From Perognathus longimembris pacificus (lineage: Eukaryota > Chordata > Mammalia > Rodentia > Heteromyidae), in assembly GCF_023159225.1 (NCBI RefSeq), contig NC_063181.1, positions 13,041,606 through 13,105,605 of the forward strand: a stretch of 64,000 bases of DNA, written 5' to 3'. The notes below the pieces were generated by a model, which made no database searches, was not told the origin of the DNA, and saw only the letters and a program-made list of their open reading frames with translations. Positions within the stretch are counted from its first letter, which is position 1. Every line of letters starts with the position of its first letter. This document shows, piece after piece, positions 23,776 to 36,404 of the stretch. Both the position numbers and the translations under genes were made by a program.

Positions 23776-25240
23776 TTCCATATGTTGCAGTGAGACTTAC
23801 CTAAATTCTACCATCTTCATGCCTAAATTTATAAGTGAATCTAACTCCTTACCTAATGTCAGTATTGTGACAGGATTTAAATGAATAGTTAACTAATTAA
23901 TTTCCTATTTTATATTTATATGAGCAACTTTTGATCAAAACCTAAAAGTTTTCATAGCTTTTAGGAGTAGAGCTTAAATGTTATCAGTTAACTATTAAAT
24001 ATACTAACTAAATTATACTAACTTGTTAAAGCAAGTTTCATCAGTTAACTAATTATATGAACTCTAGTTCTTTTTAAGCTTACTTTCATTAAGATTCAAA
24101 TCCAAGAAAGCAGTGATTAAAAAAAGAGTGGATTGTTTTGACTCTGTAAATTTTAATTTATTTCCTCCTATCCTTTTGGGTTTTACAGGAGAAACTCAGA
24201 GGTTAAGTGAAAAAGAAGAAAACACATAAATGTGTATCAGGAAAACAAATATCTCCAAGTTTCAAGGCATTTGTCAAAGTTTTACTGAGCTGTGATGACC
24301 ATATTCTGTCTTGAGCTTGTTATGTCTTCTGAAGTAACTGGGCTGTGACGTCTGGCAGCTCTGAAGGACCAATTGGTTTAGTTTGGATTCCCAGAAGGAG
24401 GCCATTTCCTTCTGATGTTAATGTTTACTTCTGACCTTAAAAGAGAAATTTGCATACTCGTTGTAAATGAACTCTCTATTATTTCACAAGGGTCTATAGA
24501 GCTTTGCTTTATTAAGGATCATAAAAACACGGCAGTCACAGTGTTTTCCAGGCTGTAAGAAAATGGCTTTGAGGCCCTTCAAGTCATAAACCATGTCTTA
24601 TTTGTCACAAGCACACAAGGGCCTGGCACCTGGTTTTAGTTTAAATAAAAGTTGACTTACATTTTATTATTGGTAAATGTGTGTGCATCTATAGAGACTC
24701 AAAGGCAACGTCATCTTTAGAGAAATGCACTATAAATATATAAAATGCATTAAAGATGTGAATGAATGGGTAGCTATGGTAGAACAATATTCTGTTGTCT
24801 TGCTTGTACCTTGCTGCATAAAATTACCACAGCATGGGGTTTAGTTATTACCATTTCCATCTGTTTGTGAAGATCACTTTGGCTATAGACTTCCATAGAA
24901 AATACCAGTATGGTAGCTAGACTTTCACAAACTTTGCAGAACATATCATCATTGCCCATTTCCCCTTTTTTAGCACCCCTGTAAATCACCAATAACCTTC
25001 TCATTCAACGAAACGATTTACTCCATCCCCACAAACATAAAGTTTAAGCAAAACATCACCAAACTAAATCTAATAGAACCAGCAGTTACACACATCTACA
25101 GGCCGTTTATATTTATTTATACGTATTAACTGCCAACAGATCCTGTTAGTATTACTTCAGTCATGCTTTTTGAATTAGATTGGTTGCGTCAATTCCACTT
25201 CTGCAATATTTTATATTTCAATCCAACTTTTCTTTTGTAG

Positions 25241-25351
25241 CTGTATTTTGGGGCGATATTGCCTTAGACGATGAAGACTTAAATATCTTTCAAATAGATA
25301 GGACGATTGATCTTACGCAGAACCCTTTTGGAAGAGCGGGACATACAACAG
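25241..25351 (+). CDS. TLL1: TLL1 exon 2: propeptide segment
   Basis: This exon encodes the middle of the N-terminal propeptide that keeps the protease latent. The reading frame starts with the last two bases of an Ala codon, then [18 protein letters not shown], and continues to [10 protein letters not shown], equivalent to human residues 57-94. The acceptor is a pyrimidine run ending in TTTTGTAG, and the donor is CAG|GTATGG. The length of 111 bases runs phase 1 to phase 1, and the frame joins exactly to exon 3. The motif GRAGHTTG differs from the human GNLGHTTG I recall, in a region that varies among mammals. An open frame continues past the donor into the intron but leaves the family sequence at once, which fixes the exon end. 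Confidence 0.97.
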
Positions 25352-25504
25352 GTATGGCTAATGACCTGACTCGTATTCATTGTGGAGAATGTATACTTGG
25401 ACTGCCATAAAGATTCTTGGATCATTATTAATTTCTCATGGGTCTGATTAATTTCTTACACAGAAATGAACATGAAGCAGCAGTTTAGGTGACATGCATG
25501 GTTT

Positions 25505-25740
25505 TTGTTGCATTATTTTAACAAAAATTTTATAGTGTTTATGTAATTGTTTTGCACATGATAACTTTTTGATTTTATATAGCAACCCTATGAAGTTCAG
25601 TAGTAATAAGACTGTGATTTGCACATGAGGAGATAAACTTAAGAAGTCACATAGTTTTCTTATTGTCAGAGAGCTGGGCACTGACAGAATCAGAATGAAA
25701 ATTCAATTCTAAGAAAGGCCACAAAGTCCAGCATCATTTG
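25505..25740 (-). mobile_element. MIR SINE remnant, minus strand
   Basis: AGCAACCCTATGAAGTTCAG, GCACATGAGGAGATAAACTT, AAGAAGTCACATAG and AGAGCTGGGCACTGACAGAA follow the reverse MIR core order. It lies 150 bases downstream of exon 2. Confidence 0.6.
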
Positions 25741-26419
25741 CTTATTTCTCCTTGGATATTTAGTTGCAAAATGTGGGTGATTCATACACTGATTACATGG
25801 AAACTTTAGAATAGTCTTGTATCTGTCCATATCCATCTTTTATAACTTTAATGAAAAACTCTGGAGAAAAATTCCATTTTTGTTGTTTTGAACATGTTTA
25901 GGTTATGCTTGTGTGAAAATTGAAGTATTTTAGAAATTCTTAAGTTCTCACTTTAAAATATCTTTAATTGAAATCAAACAATTTCTTTTTCTTAGAAAGA
26001 TTTGTATTCTGTATTCTATTTTGGATGGAAAAATAGGAAGGCTAAAGAAAAACCTGTTTTGATCAAATTACATTCTCATGACAATTCAAATTTTCTTCTA
26101 ATTCATGAAAATTAAATATGTAGTTTCTTTGTGGTATCTAAGAGACAAATGCATCTTAGATGTAAGGACTACTGTGAATCAATGTTTCTATTTATGTTTA
26201 CTACAATATTTTTGTTGCCACAAATGTTGAACACATGGAAAAGAGGATGGTTCAAGAAACACCACTGTAGCAGTACTTTTTAGATTCTATAGCTGTTAGT
26301 TCATCATATTTTCTTTGAGGCATTTACATACCTCAATGTGTACAAAACAACATTTTGACATTAATTGAATGATATATATATATATAGTTTATACAAAACA
26401 TATGGTACTGAAGTACTGT

Positions 26420-26515
26420 TCATTGATTGATTAATTTCAGTGCTAAGCATTGAATGCAGGGTCTTGTGCATGCTATACAAACACTCTGCCATGAAGCTAC
26501 ACCTCCATTTCTTCC
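26420..26515 (-). mobile_element. ID-like tRNA SINE fragment
   Basis: GTGCTAAGCATTGAATGCAG, GGTCTTGTGCATGCTATACA and CTCTGCCATGAAGCTACACC are the reverse of an ID/tRNA-type monomer. Confidence 0.6.
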
Positions 26516-28512
26516 TTAACACTTGAACACTGGTTGGGTAGTGAAAACTCTCCAAGAACAAAGACATTATTCCAGCTAAGAAAATTACCAGAAACAAGAA
26601 CTGCATGAGGTAAAAATCTGAGGAATTTATTTAAGCTGATAACGTACCAGTTAAAAATATTCTGCCCTTTCTGTATAGGTAGTGACCTTTCTTGATACTG
26701 TCATTTCTGAAATATGAGTCATTCCAGGGGGCACATCTTGTTTTGGTGGAATTATAGCACATGCCATGGATGTGCTCATTGGCATTCCCTCTGGTTGCTG
26801 TTTCCCACTTAGCACTTTCATGGAAGCCTTTGTTCTGGATGACAAAGTGATGATAGCACTCAGAGAAATTCTAGATTCATTTGAAGTTGCATCGCTGGCT
26901 TCTGTTAAAACTTTCCATTAGCTTTAATGTTATTTAGGTCATTTCTTTAACTTTCCCTTGACTTTGGACTCTTAATTTTTAGTCATTTAATATTTGTTAA
27001 TACTGCTATTAAATTTTAAAATTGCATTTAAAATTAAGCCCTAAGAGAATAGAAGTGAAAGAAAAGCAATACAAATTTAGACATGTAGCATATATCAAAT
27101 TATACTCATAATAACAAAACATTATTTGAAATGCATATACGACAGGAATACACATGTGCAAATTCAGTAGTAATTTTCATTCTTCTGGTAAATTTCCTAT
27201 TACAATGTTCTCTCTTTGTTTTTTCAAACTGTCTCATTTCTTTTTTTCAATCATTTATACTAACTGTATTTCCATCACATATTTTCAAAATTTATAGTTT
27301 TTCCATAAATATTTATTAACATGTATATTTTCATTGTTTTAGAACATGTGACAGATGATATTTTTTTTTCCTATTTCACTGAACTACCTATAAAATTCTA
27401 TTTCAATTGGCAGGAGACTTGTTAAATGTTTATAAAAATGTTACTCCCAACATTATTGTTTTAATAGCCTTGAAACACTGATTTGTTAATTCTGCAATTC
27501 ATCTTATTCTTATAATTGTCTGATTCTTACACAATGGTACTTCTATTTTCTCATAATTAGCCCTCTTTTAAAATCTCTTTCTATGTGTTTCAGACCTGTC
27601 ATATATAACTAGTCACCACAAATGGTCATTTCAAACACATCGATGCCATAGTTTAACAAGGTTTCTGGTAGCATTTTAGGAATGCATACATTTAAGTATG
27701 ACCTCATCTTTCTAAAATGTTTGATGGAAAAAATCTGAAAACTTTTTCTGAAGATGCACAGTAAAAATGTGACTGTGTAATGCAAATAATTAGACTATTA
27801 TTCGTCAGCGAACAAGCACTCTTAATTGCCTTATAAGGATGTTTGAGTTTTCCTTTAAGAGGAATGTCATTCAACATTCATTTAGATTGTTACATTCATT
27901 TAGATTGTTACCTTTGACTATTTTTTTTTGGATTCTATGTTATGAGCTTCTCATAATTTAGAAGACCCAGTTTTCACAATTTAGTTATATCTTTTCTGAT
28001 TCTTGATTCTTTTACATCCTCAAAGTTTATCAGAGCTTTGGAGCAAACCTTGAGCTACAAATTGGTTCTTCCAGCGTTTGCATTTCCATGACTGGCATGG
28101 AATCTGAAAACACTGTGTGCATAGGGGAAATAGCTGGAAGGCAATCAACAGGGCAGAACAACAGTGCTGTCATTCTGCAGAGCAGTATGTGATGTCAAGG
28201 GCACAGGGAAGGAAAATATCTCAGATTATCCACAGATGACTCAATTTCCAAGATGCCCAAATAAAGGAATTGAGATTTCTTTTTGCATCCCTCCCACCTC
28301 CTTATGCTTAGTTGCCAGCCTTTGAGAGTGTAGAACTTTTAACCTCTACAGAGGTTCATTGCAAAGCTAACACTTTGAGACCACAAAAATAAGATGGCCA
28401 AAGAAAAACCAGCATAGTTGATTCTTATTGTTCATCAGTGTGAGGTTTTTATTATTGCAAGAGCTTTAGAGTACATTGAGTTTAACTGAACTATTTCCTT
28501 TTCTTTTCCTAG

Positions 28513-28593
28513 GTGGGCTTGGAGACCATGGTATGTCAAAGAAACGAGGGGCCCTCTATCAACTTATAGACAGAATAAGAAGAATTGGCTCTG
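28513..28593 (+). CDS. TLL1: TLL1 exon 3: propeptide segment
   Basis: This short exon of 81 bases (26 full codons, phase 1 to phase 1) continues the propeptide with [16 protein letters not shown] and then [10 protein letters not shown], equivalent to human residues 94-121. The acceptor is TTCTTTTCCTAG and the donor is CTG|GTATAC. The donor lacks the usual AAGT at +3 to +6 and looks only moderately strong, yet the translation matches TLL1 up to this point and resumes in exon 4. The segment is basic and may be helical. It belongs to the part of the prodomain lost when furin-like enzymes mature the protein. The exon is too short to stand out as an open frame and was located by splice sites and family similarity. 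Confidence 0.95.
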
Positions 28594-28749
28594 GTATACC
28601 CATGTTTATTTAACATTCTGACTCTTGATTTGCTACATTTTCATTGGCATCATCTATTCTCTTTCTCTCTCTATATGTACATGCATATATTATCTACATC
28701 TACATTTTCATCGTTATCTTTCTCTCTCTATCTATATATCTATATATCT

Positions 28750-29060
28750 GGTACTAGCAGTTGAACTCTGGGTGTCTCACTAACTAGGCAAGCACTTTGT
28801 CTCTTGAGCAAGCCAGCCGTTCTTGCTTTATTATTTTTGTGATAAGGTCATATACTTACACCCAGGTCAGAGTGAACCACAATCCTCCAGCTATGTTTTC
28901 CATGTAGCAGGGATTAAGGATGTGTGTCATTGTGCTCAGCTGTCTGTTGAGATGATAACCCCACCAACTTTGTGCTCATGCTGGCTTAGCATTGTGTTCC
29001 TCACAGTCTTCACTTCCTCAGTAGCTGGCATTATAGGTGTGAGTCACCACAATTGGCGTG
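28750..29060 (-). mobile_element. Composite old SINE: ID-like plus two 7SL-like monomers
   Basis: TGGTACTAGCAGTTGAACTC and GGCAAGCACTTTG are a reversed tRNA-type part. Two 7SL-like reversed monomers follow, ending GCAGGGATTAAGGATGTGTG and GGCATTATAGGTGTGAGTCA. Confidence 0.6.
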
Positions 29061-29135
29061 ATATAAGTTCTATATTTGTGACAAGTTAAAAAGTTCTTTT
29101 AATTTATTTTAATCTTCCATTTATTTAAAAGTGCA

Positions 29136-29385
29136 TTAGGGCTGAGCACCAGTGGTTTATACCTATAAATCCTAGCTACTCCAGAGGCTGAGCTCTGAGA
29201 ATCCAGGCTTGAAGCCATCCCCTGCAGGAAAGCCTGTGAGATTCTTACTTCAGTAATGCATCACAAAAGCCAGAAGTAGAGCTGTGGCTCAAATGGTCGA
29301 ACACTAGCCTTGATCAAAATAAGCTCAGATACAGTGTCCAGGCCCTGAGTTCCAGCCCTAGGATAGAACACACATAAAACAAACA
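29136..29385 (+). mobile_element. Dimeric 7SL-Geo SINE, plus strand
   Basis: The 7SL/B1-like head (CACCAGTGGTTTATACC, CCTAGCTACTCCAGAGGCTG) is followed by a linker with GTGAGATTCTTAC. It continues with the same Geo tail found in IDL-Geo: AGAAGTAGAGCTGTGGCTCA, CACTAGCCTTGATCAAAA, GTGTCCAGGCCCTGAG. Confidence 0.8.
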
Positions 29386-30175
29386 TTCAGATATTCAAAG
29401 TATATGCTTTTGAGGACAAATGTTCCTAAACAAAGCTGCTTTGCTCTAAAGCATGGACAACATAGACACATTGGATATAGGCATAGGGGAATTCATTCAT
29501 ATTCGTTGTGTCAATGTATTTATGAGTGTGAGAGCATTTGACTCAACTGCAATGGAAAAATTAGCAGGAAAAATTGTGCCAATCTGTGAAAAGCAGATAC
29601 TCTAACAAAATATGAAAGCCCAGCAAGAAAATAAATGACTGGAGACTTGGAGCTGCTCTAGCATAGACAGAATTTTATGTTGGCTGGTTCTTTGTATTAC
29701 ATACCTTGGAATTTTGCTGTTACTGGGATGAATTTGAGGGAGCTGGAACAGAGAGACTCTATTAATTCAGCTGGCCAAGAGCACATCTACTGTAAGTACA
29801 TTATGTGATACCTATAATTTTAGACTCTATTGCAGAATACCAGTCTTGAAAAAGGCTAAAATATTTAGCTGAAATAGAGTCTTTTTGACTACCACAAGGA
29901 TTGCTAATTTTTCTCTGGCCTTACAAGCTTACCTGATTTGTATCTGCTGTTGTATAGAAATGCGTCCAATTTGTGAATAGAAATCGTTCTTTGACATGGA
30001 ATACTTCAATATTTTACTTTTTAAAGTGTGTATGTTTTTCTTTAATGTTTTTTTGACTCCAGGCAGATTTATACAAATCTGTAAATAAGACATTTCAAAG
30101 TTTTGTCCTTTAAGAGGTAAGTGATTTCTTGACCCAGGACTTGTGTCTCACAGAATGTTTTAAATGTCACTTCAG

Positions 30176-30328
30176 GCTTGGAGCAAAACAATACAGTGAA
30201 GGCAAAAATATCTCTAAAATTCTCAGGGCAGTATGAGAAAAATCGAGTTCCCAGAGCTGCTACATCTCGAACTGAAAGAGTATGGCCTGGAGGTGTGATT
30301 CCTTATGTCATTGGAGGCAACTTCACTG
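30176..30328 (+). CDS. TLL1: TLL1 exon 4: end of propeptide, furin site, start of astacin domain
   Basis: The exon is 153 bases, phase 1 to phase 1. It begins [11 protein letters not shown] and reaches the proprotein-convertase site KNRVPR, after which the mature protease starts with [19 protein letters not shown]. Cleavage after RVPR corresponds to human Arg147. Two N-glycosylation sequons are present: NNT in the propeptide and NFT at the exon end (human Asn169 position). The acceptor is TCACTTCAG and the donor is ACTG|GTAAGA. Compared with the human sequence I recall, the propeptide part ([12 protein letters not shown]) has drifted, while the mature part differs only by a conservative Ile-to-Val change in TERVWPGG. 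This is the expected contrast between prodomain and catalytic domain. Confidence 0.98.
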
Positions 30329-30985
<657 letters not shown>

Positions 30986-32139
30986 TAAGTAGAAACAGGG
31001 CAAGACTTCAGAAAGTTTCCAAGACAAGGAGAGAAAATTAAGAGCCTACAGGTGGCATTTATTCCTTTGTGTGAATATGGTCCTTTGAGACACTTTTATT
31101 CGATGATCACAGCATTTGGTGCCTCTATGACCACAGCTGTTCCTCTTGTCACAAGAGCATTTCCACTCAACTTGTTAGAACTTTGAATAACTGTGGTCCA
31201 GTATTTCTGCTGGGCTTCTTGTACACATCTATGCAGTGAACTCTATAGTGCTGAGATGTACCATGCATATTGGTTTTCTCCATATTCCATGTTAGGAACC
31301 AGTTCTCCTATATCTCCAGCCTCTTACACTGCTCTGCCTGGCCTCACCCATTTGCTGTTACTACTGTTACCTGTGTAAACCTGCTGGTCAGAGCAAGATG
31401 ACAGCTCTTCTGAGATGAATTGTTGTTACTTCCTACACTCTGTGATGGGTGTTGTCTTCCAGATTTGATTCCTACAGGAAAAACGGATACTTTCTCAACT
31501 CAAATTCCACGAACTGGGACAACGCTGTGTTACATTTGGATATGCATTTCCACAGCATTACTGATATTTTACATTTTCTTTCAAAAGACAGCACTCCTCT
31601 AACTCCTTTGACAATGAGGCATGTACATCAGTAATATCCCAGAACATTTTGGGAAATGCTAGCTTGAGACCGAAGCCAGATTCCTTGATATGACATTTAA
31701 AGAATGCCATAAACTAACCACAGCATCGACTTCCAGCTGCTTCTGCCACCACATCGCCCCATAAATCCCATCATCTAGCCAAGTCGCAATCATAGCAGTT
31801 TTCCAAGCTGTGTCGCAGGCTCAAGAAGGTCTTTTGTTATGGAAGTTTTCAAACTTATCTCTCCTGTTTTTGAATGCATTTGAATGTATGTTTAAATGAA
31901 TTAAATTTATGATTAAATCCAGCCTTTTCTTTTCCTAAGCAGATGTGGTTGGCTATATTGTCTGCTTATGTTTTGCTATATAAATATCTGGACTTTCATC
32001 TTATTACCACTTTTGTGATAGACTATTACAAAACAGTGAGTTTTATCTAACCTATTTTTTTAAGCTCAGTACCTTGAGCTTTTATATTTGACTTATGCCA
32101 CCAGCAGTCATTTTTTTCTTCTGCTTTTAGGTTTCTTGA

Positions 32140-32490
32140 TTTTTTTTTTTTTTTTTTGCCAGTATTGGAGTCTGAATTTAGGGTGTCACACTTGCCCATC
32201 TAGGTGTTTGGGCTGGTCCTGTATCATTTAAGCCATGCCCACAGCTCAACTTTTTACAGGTTATATTAGAGATGGAGTGACATGGAAATTTCTGCCTGAG
32301 CTGGTTCTGAAATATAAATCTTTCAGATTAATAACTCCTAAGAAGCTAGGTCTAAAATTGTGAATTATTTGCACCCATCTTCAGTTTGTTTCTAAAATAG
32401 GATCTCCAACTAAGTTTTGCCCATGTTGGACTACAATGGTGATTATATTACCTCCATTTTCTGAGTAGCTAGGACCCTTCCTGGCTCATT
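32140..32490 (-). mobile_element. Old 7SL-Geo SINE followed by a second 7SL-like monomer
   Basis: Poly-T, GCCAGTATTGGAGTCTGAAT, AAGCCATGCCCACAGCTCAA and TATTAGAGATGGAGTGACAT fit a reversed Geo plus linker. A second 7SL-like part ends CTGAGTAGCTAGGACCC. Confidence 0.55.
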
Positions 32491-32594
32491 TTTGACATAG
32501 CATTTTGTTCGTATTTCCCTGGGTCCACCTGGAACCAAGATATTTCTGTCTCTGCCTCTGGGTAGCTTCCAACTATTCTTATAGTTCCATTTTT

Positions 32595-32602
<8 letters not shown>

Positions 32603-32646
<44 letters not shown>

Positions 32647-32838
32647 GCCAGTGCTGGGCCTTGGACTCAGGGCCTGAGCACTGTCCCTGGCTTCTTTTTG
32701 CTCAAGGCTAGCACTCTGCCACTTGAGCCACAGCGCCGCTTCTGGCCGTTTTCTGTATATGTGGTGCTGGGGAATCGAACCTAGGGCCTCGTGTATCCGA
32801 GGCAGGCACTCTTGCCACTAGGCTATCTCCCCAGCCCC
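32603..32838 (-). mobile_element. Young IDL-Geo SINE with 48-T tail and target duplication
   Basis: An unbroken T run at 32598-32645 leads into GGCCAGTGCTGGGCC and intact Geo and IDL halves ending CCCAGCCC. The 16-base flank CCATTTTTAAATTTTT is repeated exactly at 32587-32602 and 32839-32854. Tail length and exact duplication suggest a recent insertion. Confidence 0.95.
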
Positions 32839-35079
32839 CCATTTTTAAATTTTTGGCTGAAATTTCTTCTGAAAAGAAAATTTTTGTTACTCTGCTACAG
32901 CTATTTGAATACTCTGTGATGACATTTACAAAGAGAAGTAAAATTAAATAATTCTTTTAGTTCTTCACCTAATCAGAAATGGCAATTTTGGGAAATATAA
33001 CTTCACTAGGTCTTGGAGTAAGGGGGCATTAATTATTTTGCCATGTATTCCATCTTTATTTTGCCAAACATTCCTAGAAGACAGTTTAATTTAAAAACAT
33101 GATATATTTCAATTTTGGCTATGAGTGAAAGTAAAGTAATTTATACATTATTATCTCTATAGATCTTTTTGGATAATGCTATAAATTATTATTAAGCAAT
33201 ATTTAATTAAGTGATGTTTCTTTCAAAATTACTCTAATTTTGGCTGGATAGGTTTTAGTTATACTTGAAAAGTCTACTACTTTGATACATCTATTTAATA
33301 TTTAAAAAGTACAAATCTTGACTGTCCTCCCTTCCTTCCTTCTGAATATCGGTTCAAGCAGCTATAGCTCAGCTTACGCATTTCTAAATACATAGTGTTT
33401 TTAGATGAACACATCTCCCTTCCTTCCTACCCTTCTATTTGGAAAACAAACAAACAAGTACTGAGCACATACTACTTAATCAATTTCTGGTCACAATAAA
33501 TACCTTTATCAGGATTTCTTGCTCTGTTTTATTCCCCCCTGATTACTCTTTCCCATTTACTATCATGCCCTCATGGTTTTGCTTGTGAGAGTTTAGCTGT
33601 TAAGAAGGCTTTCCCCTTATTCTTCCCTCAGTGGAAATCTCTCCATGTTCACTGATTACTGGTCTTCCCATAGTGAAGTTGTTCTCTATGAACAGCTGTG
33701 TATCGACATCTTCCTGGGTCAATGATCAGGACAGTTGATACGCGTCTTTTTCCCCAACAGTGCTCACATTCAGAATTTCTTTTGCAAAGTACTATATTCT
33801 CACAATATAAACAAACATGACTTAATTTGGGTAACTTCTTTGCTATGATATCACTAGGTATTTCAATTTTATTATTATTGCATTAAAGCAGCAGGTATTT
33901 TAGTTTAAATCTCCAAAATTTGCAGGGCATCTTGTTTTCCTGTATCTAATATATGCTAGATAAATGATGAATAAACTTTCGAGTATGCAATAGGTATCTG
34001 TATAAAATGAAACCATACTATTAAAGTTATTCTGAGATTTTGGGGAAAAAGTACTGCTCTTTTATTCCTATTATTGAATTTTAGAGCCTTTACATATAGT
34101 TTTAAGTGCTGTAATAGATTTACAGATGAGTGTATCTTGTTCTATCTATTGAAATGGCATGAGCTAAAATTCATGGCTTTTTAAAGCCTATGAAAAGTAA
34201 GATTGGGAGTTCATGATTTATATTCATAGACATTCAAAAGGTATGTCAGTTGTATTTATGTTGGAAAACAAAATAGTGAAATTTTGTTTTATCATTTGAT
34301 CGATTTATTTTTGACATTGTTTTCTTAATTTTGTAAATTAAAAGAGGTTTTGATGATACCTAGTGCCATATGATGCCCAACTCTTAAAAGATGAATTAAT
34401 TAGTACCCTGTATTGCTGTCTGGGACGTAAACTCTTTCTCTGAAAAATAATGATTGAAGTTTAGCTGTGATTATTTTGAGCTTATATTTGTACTTAGTAT
34501 CATGGCATACTCTTTAAAACTTACTTAAAAACTGGATGTGTGCTATGTGTTGACTTCTGTGTACAAGAAACTTCTGTACTGTCACACACATGTATGCATG
34601 TATACACATAAATGAATAAATGGAAAGTTTATTTTTGTTAGAAAACTCCCATGAGTGTGTATTAAGTATAATAAATTGGCAAACAATTGCAGACGTCATT
34701 CCTGGATATTTCACAATTTGATTGATAGTCCAGTAGACTCAGTGAATAAAATAAAAATCACACTCAAATATTAGCTCAATCAATTGACTTAAAAAGAAGC
34801 GTGACATAGCTAGATGATGGACGTTTGTCTTGAGAGGGCTATGAGACTGTATGGTGTCAGACTATGACAGGGAGTGACACACACATTTGAAACAAAACAT
34901 CGAGAGCCATGGAGAAGGAAACCGCCTAACCAAGATGACATTAGATATGGAGATGATGTTTACATCACACCCCCAGAATCCCAGAAAGTAAATCCAATCA
35001 GAGACATCTAATATGGAGCAATGACCAGTTGTTGATTTTTCTCCATCAGTATGATTTGTCCAGTCAGACCGTATACAGA

Positions 35080-35345
35080 ATAGAATAGCATAGACTAGGA
35101 GGCTTGTAAACAATAGCAATTTACTTCTCACATTCTGGGGGCTGGGCATGTTAAATGATTGACTGTCTGTTGAGTACCCACTTCCTGGTTCCGACAGGTA
35201 GGGGTTCTTTCTGTGTCCTTATGTGATTGAGGGACCAAGGCAGCCCTAGAAAGGCTTCTTTCATGAGGGTCTTGAAACCATTCATTGCTGCTCTCTTTTC
35301 TTGACTTAATCATTTTCTAAAGCTTCGTGTCCAAATACTATCCCT
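35080..35345 (-). mobile_element. MLT1/MST-like LTR remnant, minus strand
   Basis: TTTACTTCTCACATTCTGGG, GGCTGGGCATG, ACCCACTTCCTGGTTCC, TTCTGTGTCCTTATGTG, TTTCATGAGGGTCTTG and CCAAATACTATC follow the order of a reversed MLT1/MST LTR. Confidence 0.6.
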
Positions 35346-35411
35346 CTGGGGAACATCTTTTTTGATGAGCAGATGCTGACATGTGGTCTCCAGCTTTCTT
35401 AAGCCATTGGG

Positions 35412-35609
35412 TTTTTTTTTTTTTTTTTGGCCAGTCCTAGGGCTTGGACTCAGGGCCTGGCTCCCTTTTGCTCAAGGCTAGCCCTCTGCCACTTGAGCCA
35501 CAGCGCCACTTCTGGCCATTTTCTATATATGTGGTGCTGGGGAATTGAACCCAGGGCTTCATGTATACGAGGCAAGCGCTCTTGCCACTAGGCCATATCC
35601 CCAGCCCCA
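35412..35609 (-). mobile_element. IDL-Geo SINE with internal deletion
   Basis: T-tail, GGCCAGTCCTAGGGCTTGG, CAGGGCCTGG joined directly to CTCCCTTTTGCTC, then standard Geo and IDL halves ending CCCAGCCCC. About 15 bases present in the other copies are missing at the CTGG junction. No clear target duplication seen. Confidence 0.9.
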
Positions 35610-36122
35610 GGGCATTAGGTAAATCACCTCTTCAGATCTGTTTTCTTCAGTTACACTTGTGCTTAAGGTTTTCTCCATGTACATTCCATCAGTAGGAAGA
35701 ATAATTTCTGTTTTATTTAACCAACATCTTTCGTCAATACATTTAATTCTATTTGGCTTAAGAGAGATTTAGCCATTCTAACAAAAATATAATTTTAGCA
35801 TGATATATAATATTGGATTATTACCAGATAACCACGATGGCAAAGCAGTTACGATGGATAAGGAAAGCTGAATGTGTTTGTGACCACACCTTTTATTGAC
35901 ATCATCTGAAGCAATTCTGATTTATCTTCTGACTACTTATAAAATGAAGCAGGCCTTATCTTCCAATATATAGATAATTACCAAAGTACTGACATTAATT
36001 AATTATTCTGATATTTTTCTCCACATAAACTTAAAAAAGGCTTCGAGTTAGACATGTTTACTAATGAATGAATTGGACTTTAGAGTTTAATACAGATATT
36101 TATGAAAGGTCCACCATATTAG

Positions 36123-36404
<282 letters not shown>

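Larger units (their letters stand above)
1..25240 (+). other. TLL1: TLL1 intron 1 (partial, 3' part)
   Basis: Non-coding. Its left end is outside the window. I searched by eye for exon 1 (signal peptide and the DYDYTFDGNEED stretch) and did not see it, so intron 1 is at least 25 kb. The sequence is AT-rich intron carrying the repeats listed separately. The stretches at about 2400-3900, 5100-7500, 13150-18890 and 23800-25240 contain nothing I recognise beyond ordinary intron sequence and short chance open frames. Confidence 0.85.
25352..28512 (+). other. TLL1: TLL1 intron 2
   Basis: Phase 1 intron of 3161 bases. It holds an old MIR at 25505-25740, an ID-like tRNA SINE fragment at about 26420-26515, a short TA repeat near 26372, and a minus-strand open stretch at 26650-26915 described in the findings. 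The remainder is featureless AT-rich sequence. Confidence 0.9.
28594..30175 (+). other. TLL1: TLL1 intron 3
   Basis: Phase 1 intron of 1582 bases. It contains a CT/TA-rich low-complexity patch (about 28655-28750), an old composite SINE on the minus strand (28750-29060) and a dimeric 7SL-Geo SINE on the plus strand (29136-29385). Nothing else is recognised. Confidence 0.9.

Noticed and set aside
31450..31640. Acceptor-like GTTGTCTTCCAG followed by an open frame, as a possible alternative terminal exon after exon 5
   Set aside because: The translation (FDSYRKNGYF...) resembles nothing in the tolloid family, and the short isoform I vaguely recall could not be tied to it. Transcript evidence would be needed.
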